NCBI GenBank assembly: GCA_023430945.1
Contig: JAEYYE010000063.1
Location: 1 to 15,976 of the forward strand
Source: Bacteroidota bacterium
Lineage (GTDB): Bacteria; Bacteroidota; Bacteroidia; Flavobacteriales_F; PHOS-HE28
Direction of reading: 5' to 3'
DNA: 15,976 nt
Positions 13,040 through 15,976 of this stretch are shown one piece after another. A model generated the notes under the pieces. It was not told where the DNA came from. It searched no databases and saw only the letters and a list, made by a program, of their open reading frames with translations. Positions within the stretch are counted from its first letter, which is position 1, and every line of letters begins with the position of its first letter. The translations under genes were made by a program, and so were the position numbers.

Positions 13040-13709
13040 TCGGCCCGATCTGGATCTGTTGGCGGAGCGTTATGCCAGGGTGCGCGCTTCACTCCCACCG
13101 CATGTGAAATTGATCGCCGTGAGCAAAAAACGCACGGTGGACGAGATCAAGGCGTTGTACGATCTCGGGCATCGCGACTTTGGTGAGAACTATCCACAGG
13201 AATTACGGGACAAGCATCCGCTGCTTCCTGCGGACATCAACTGGCATTTCATCGGCCATATCCAGTCCAACAAGGTGAAATACATCGCTCCTGCAGCCGG
13301 CTTGGTACATACGGTGGATGGTGAAAGGATCTTGCTGGAATTGAACAAACGTGCCGCAGCGCTGGGCCGATCGCTGCCTGTGCTCCTTCAGGTACATATC
13401 GCTTCGGAGGAAACCAAGCACGGCTTTTCAGAAGACGAGATCTATCCATTCCTGAAAGGGTTCGATCCAAAGAGAATGGCCAATATCGAAGTGTGCGGAT
13501 TGATGGGCATGGCCACCAATACTGCGGATCGGGATCGGGTGCGATCGGAATTTCGTGGATTGAAACGCCTTTTCGATCGGCTCCGATCGCAATATCCCGC
13601 CTTGGAAATGCGGGAATTGAGCATGGGAATGAGCGGCGACGCGGATATTGCGATCGCGGAAGGAAGCACCATGGTGCGGATCGGGACGGCGATCTTCGGG
13701 GAACGTTGA
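13032..13709 (+). CDS. yggS: YggS-type pyridoxal phosphate homeostasis protein
   Basis: A 225-residue PLP-binding protein of the YggS/PROSC (PLPHP) family, normal length. The PLP lysine is Lys32 in LIAVSKKRTVDEIKALYDLGHRDFGENYPQEL; the family more often has SKTK here. The barrel motifs WHFIGHIQSNK, HTVDGERILLELNKRA, LLQVHIASEETKHGF, CGLMGMA and LSMGMSGDADIAIAEGSTMVRIGTAIFG, the last binding the PLP phosphate, are all present. It is not an amino-acid racemase despite the fold; family members keep free PLP low and help keep amino- and keto-acid pools balanced. The eight-base overlap with the DUF1015 stop places it as the last gene of the operon headed by PLP-dependent SerC. Confidence 0.95.
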   Translation: MSDRPDLDLLAERYARVRASLPPHVKLIAVSKKRTVDEIKALYDLGHRDFGENYPQELRDKHPLLPADINWHFIGHIQSNKVKYIAPAAGLVHTVDGERILLELNKRAAALGRSLPVLLQVHIASEETKHGFSEDEIYPFLKGFDPKRMANIEVCGLMGMATNTADRDRVRSEFRGLKRLFDRLRSQYPALEMRELSMGMSGDADIAIAEGSTMVRIGTAIFGER

Positions 13710-13743
13710 GAACTTGGGCAACCGATCGGAACATTTACGTCTA

Positions 13744-13765
13744 CTTCAGTGTAACTTCGATGTAA
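13744..13765 (+). repeat. Two tandem 11-bp units before the outer-membrane barrel gene
   Basis: CTTCAGTGTAA at 13744-13754 is directly followed by CTTCGATGTAA at 13755-13765; nine of eleven bases agree. The second unit, with the preceding TAA, forms TAACTTCG at 13752-13759, one base off the -7 consensus. One helical turn spacing makes a regulator site conceivable, but two short copies can arise by chance. Confidence 0.45.
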
Positions 13766-13778
13766 TTATTCCATCCAC

Positions 13779-14792
13779 ATGTCGCGGATCATTGCTCTGG
13801 CCCTTTGCTTTTCCGGGTTCATCCCCCTTTTCGCGCAGCGGAACCTTGAGATCGGCGTAATGTCCGGGGTAACGCATTACTATGGCGACCTGGGCAACAT
13901 AGACGGCCCCATCCAATGGAATGGCACGCGGCCAGGTCTTACGCTCACTTTCCGTGATTTCCTCAATAACCCGAAACGGTATGTGACCCGCTCGCTCACC
14001 ACCGAAGCGCGCCTCAGTTGGTTCCGCATCGGTTATGATGAACGTAGCATGATAAACGGCAAGGATGTATCGGAACTGAAGAACTATGGACGTGGTCTCA
14101 GCTTCCGCACCGATCTGATCGGCGCGAGCGGCCACCTCGTTCTGAACGCCTACCGCCAGCCGTTCCAACCGTTGTTCCAGCAGAAGTTCTTCATGACGTT
14201 CCATGTGGGCCTGGGGATCTACCATGGCCGCCCGAAGGCCGATCTTTTCAATGGTGATATCGCCCTGGAGAACCGCTATTACATGTGGTCCGATGGAACA
14301 GTGCGCGATGCTCCACGTGGAACGCCGGATGCGAATGTTATCGAACGCGACGGTACTTACGAGACCGATCTGTATTCGTGGCGTACCGAGGCCGGCTTCG
14401 ATCCAGGCAATGAGGAAGCGCACCGCTCGAAGGTCTCTCCATGGCACGTGGCGGTACCCATGGGTTTCGGCATTCGCTACATGTTCACCAAACAACTGAG
14501 CGTGGGCATGGAATATTGCTATATGATGTTCACCACCGATCTGCTCGATGACGTGAGCGATCGGTACGCGACGTATGCCGAGATCGATGCAACGTACGCT
14601 GGCGATCCAACCAAACAGGAACTGGCGCGCTACATCAGCGATCCCACTGGATGGGGCACCGATGGTACCGAAAGCATCATAACCAGCCGCCGTGGAAATC
14701 CCGGCCTGCTTGATTCATTCAGTTTCGTGAACGTGGAAGTGAGCTATAAATTCAAGCGCAGACCTTCCCGAAAAAGCTACGTGAGCCTTTGA
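13779..14792 (+). CDS. Outer-membrane beta-barrel protein, DUF6089/PorG-like
   Basis: A 337-residue protein with a short Sec signal ending near LFAQ (residues 1-20). The mature start RNLEIGVMSGVTHYYGDLGNIDG is the DUF6089 opening, the family that includes the type IX secretion outer-membrane protein PorG. Alternating hydrophobic strands follow (FMTFHVGLGIYHG, WHVAVPMGFGIRYMF, LSVGMEYCYMMF), and the chain ends with FVNVEVSYKFKRR, a barrel-type last strand, plus a short basic tail. Two loops (about 165-215 and 258-305) are long, polar and Asp/Tyr-rich. A role in type IX secretion or gliding is possible, but no other por/gld genes are in the window, and generic barrel proteins share this pattern. 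No strong promoter; a candidate TAACTTCG is at 13752. A bidirectional terminator follows. Confidence 0.82.
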   Translation: MSRIIALALCFSGFIPLFAQRNLEIGVMSGVTHYYGDLGNIDGPIQWNGTRPGLTLTFRDFLNNPKRYVTRSLTTEARLSWFRIGYDERSMINGKDVSELKNYGRGLSFRTDLIGASGHLVLNAYRQPFQPLFQQKFFMTFHVGLGIYHGRPKADLFNGDIALENRYYMWSDGTVRDAPRGTPDANVIERDGTYETDLYSWRTEAGFDPGNEEAHRSKVSPWHVAVPMGFGIRYMFTKQLSVGMEYCYMMFTTDLLDDVSDRYATYAEIDATYAGDPTKQELARYISDPTGWGTDGTESIITSRRGNPGLLDSFSFVNVEVSYKFKRRPSRKSYVSL

Positions 14793-14796
14793 TGAG

Positions 14797-14823
14797 AAAA
14801 AGCCCCGGGTTCCGGGGCTTTTT
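14797..14823. terminator. Bidirectional intrinsic terminator between convergent genes
   Basis: A perfect 12-bp inverted repeat: AAAAAGCCCCGG at 14797-14808 and CCGGGGCTTTTT at 14812-14823, with a three-base loop. A-tract on the left and T-tract on the right let it work for the barrel gene on plus and the lipoprotein gene on minus, which both end within 20 bases of it. Confidence 0.95.
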
Positions 14824-14842
14824 CATTGAAATGGTTTTTGGA

Positions 14843-15418
14843 TCAAGATCTGGGCTTCACATCGTTCTCTTTCATCCAGGCGCGCAATTCTTCCACTTCC
14901 TTGTTGGACTTATCCTTTATATCACTCCAGGTGGCATCCGCAGTGGCTTCGATCTCTTCCAATGCCCTATCGAGCCGTTCAAGCCCTTGGGCCAGTGTCG
15001 CTGCGCGTGCCTGATCCGTGGAACGTTCTTCGGCCGGTGTCGCCCCATCATTCAAGCGTGCACGAACTTGTTCCAATTCGGCCATCAACTGTGAACGCAA
15101 TCCGTTCAATTCATCGGAGTTGCGCTTCTTTTCCACGCGCGCTGCCTCGATCTTGGCCGTGGTCTCCCGATCCACGCCGCTTCCTTCAGCCCCCCTTTCT
15201 GGATCGTGGGCCGCATTCGCAGCATCGGCGGAACGGGTGCGATCACCTGTACCGTCATCCTCTACTGGTCTGCCATCTGCGCCGATCGTGCCTTGCTCCA
15301 TCCGATCGGTGCCTACCGCCCCTTCCGGTTCATCGTTTGAACAACCTGTGAATAGGATCCCTGCTACAAGGAGCGGGATCATCAGATCGGTACGTATTGA
15401 AGAACGATTGAATTCCAT
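14843..15418 (-). CDS. Small coiled-coil lipoprotein
   Basis: A 191-residue protein I cannot name. From the ATG at 15418 it has a basic start, a hydrophobic segment MIPLLVAGILFTGC and a lipobox-like FTGC with Cys26; Phe at -3 is tolerated in Bacteroidota. Residues about 27-75 are low-complexity and acidic/Gly-rich (EPEGAVGTDRMEQG, DDGTGDRTRSADAANAAHD), a likely flexible tether. Residues about 80-185 are strongly helical with heptad-like spacing (KIEAARVEKKRNSDELNGLRS, LEQVRARLNDGATP, LAQGLERLDRALEEIEATAD, KEVEELRAWMKEN), so a rod-like coiled coil reaching from the membrane is expected. It lies 50 bases after the next minus-strand gene and may be transcribed with it. It ends close to the bidirectional terminator. 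Confidence 0.82.
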   Translation of the reverse strand: MEFNRSSIRTDLMIPLLVAGILFTGCSNDEPEGAVGTDRMEQGTIGADGRPVEDDGTGDRTRSADAANAAHDPERGAEGSGVDRETTAKIEAARVEKKRNSDELNGLRSQLMAELEQVRARLNDGATPAEERSTDQARAATLAQGLERLDRALEEIEATADATWSDIKDKSNKEVEELRAWMKENDVKPRS

Positions 15419-15468
15419 GATATGTGATTTTGGAGGAATGATACAAGCCTTGGGCCGATCGCCCAGGA

Positions 15469-15976
15469 TTATGCGCGGCGGAACACCAGATCGAAAAGTG
15501 GCCGGATCACCTGGATCTCGTACAGAACCCCATGGCGATATACATAATGGTTGCGCGTATCGTTGGGGAAGGTGAGCGTATATCGCCCCGGTCCCGAGCG
15601 TTCCAAGGGACAATCCTTCAAAACACTTTCCACATAGATCCAGCGCGCGTTCACCGGTTCTTCAAAATACATGCGGGCGGTGCTCCAATCAGTTCCTGGT
15701 CCACATTCAGCGGCCTGATCGGGATGCACGTAACAATCACGGCTTGTGCTCCCCGTTCTCATGTAGCTGGAATCTCGGATCGATCCATTCACCTTTATAC
15801 TGGAATAGCAATGGCTGATCGCGCCCCGCAGATATTCCGTGAACACCGAGGTGCGCACTTCCTGCGTCCAGATCAAGCTGAATTCCGAGTACGAATCCAT
15901 CCGGTAACGTATCTGGTCATCCAGTTCAGTACGATCCACGAGAATGTTCCCCACCTTCTCCTCTCCTTTGTAGATG
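15469..15976 (-). CDS. Unrecognised protein, 5' end beyond the window
   Basis: The reading frame stays open from its stop at 15469-15471 to the right edge. A GTG at 15952-15954 could start it, but the codons before it (IYKGEEK) read like protein continuing, so the true start is probably outside. About 168 residues are visible. No known domain is evident. Features are a run of aromatic and polar strands, four Cys (HCYS, RDCYVHPD, AAECGPG, KDCPLE) that could form disulfides in an exported protein, and a C-terminal half with WSTARMYFEEPVNARWIYVESVL and RHGVLYEIQVIRPLFDLVF. A small hairpin without a T-tract follows the stop at 15449-15467. The next minus gene is the coiled-coil lipoprotein 50 bases on. 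Confidence 0.7.
   Translation of the reverse strand, partial: IYKGEEKVGNILVDRTELDDQIRYRMDSYSEFSLIWTQEVRTSVFTEYLRGAISHCYSSIKVNGSIRDSSYMRTGSTSRDCYVHPDQAAECGPGTDWSTARMYFEEPVNARWIYVESVLKDCPLERSGPGRYTLTFPNDTRNHYVYRHGVLYEIQVIRPLFDLVFRRA

Noticed and set aside
13746..14495. A 249-codon open frame on the minus strand inside the barrel gene
   Set aside because: The plus strand encodes a signal peptide and a DUF6089-like barrel ending at a terminator; the minus frame has no recognisable feature.
15449..15467. Hairpin CCTTGGGC-CGATC-GCCCAGG as terminator of the edge gene
   Set aside because: The stem is short with a wobble pair and no T-tract follows on the minus strand; the GATC-rich palindrome is likely part of the general GATC excess.

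Overview
The window reads as ordinary chromosome from a member of the Bacteroidota, most likely a Flavobacteriales-type lineage of moderate GC. The evidence is the -7 promoter boxes of the Bacteroidota form TAnnTTTG, the near absence of Shine-Dalgarno sequences, a type B ribosomal protein L31, lipoproteins with Bacteroidota-style lipoboxes, a DUF6089-like outer-membrane barrel, a 'choice-of-anchor Q' C-terminus, and the familiar Bacteroidota neighbourhood of acyl-CoA reductase, 2[4Fe-4S] ferredoxin, serC, serA and DUF1015. I found no rRNA, tRNA, CRISPR array, insertion sequence, phage gene or defence system.

Layout. 59-1641: a universal stress protein translationally coupled to an exported PQQ/sorbosone-dehydrogenase-type beta-propeller. 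1629-2294 (minus): a PAP2-family membrane phosphatase, convergent and overlapping the propeller gene. 2364-4510: a tight three-gene run, O6-alkylguanine-DNA alkyltransferase, PaaI thioesterase, PaaJ-type thiolase. 4567-5166: a DUF1801/YdeI-type protein, followed by a repeat-rich gap (ten 7-bp tandem units plus a palindromic REP-like word), then rpmE2 with a good promoter and terminator. 5750-7246: a large beta-helix surface lipoprotein whose 3' end overlaps a convergent LuxC-family acyl-CoA reductase (7222-8319, minus). 8405-8752: the ferredoxin, reading away from the reductase from overlapping divergent promoters. 8812-9663: an unrecognised exported protein.

9760-13709 is a compact serine/PLP operon: serC, serA, a DUF1015 gene and a YggS-type PLP homeostasis gene, each start overlapping the preceding stop. 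It makes the serine precursor phosphoserine from 3-phosphoglycerate. YggS may buffer the PLP that SerC needs, and the DUF1015 protein carries a DGHHR motif and is the functionally open member. 13779-14792 is an outer-membrane barrel, separated by a bidirectional terminator from a minus-strand coiled-coil lipoprotein and an unrecognised gene cut by the right edge.

The strongest non-gene signal is a large excess of GATC everywhere (hand counts of 16 and 20 per 600 bases, against about 2.3 expected with equal base use). No stretch over 300 bases lacks a gene. Bases 1-58 hold no gene I can support. I did not find a clearly new multi-gene system; the best leads are the GATC excess, the DUF1015 gene in the serine operon, the repeat-rich gap, and two sets of overlapping opposed genes.
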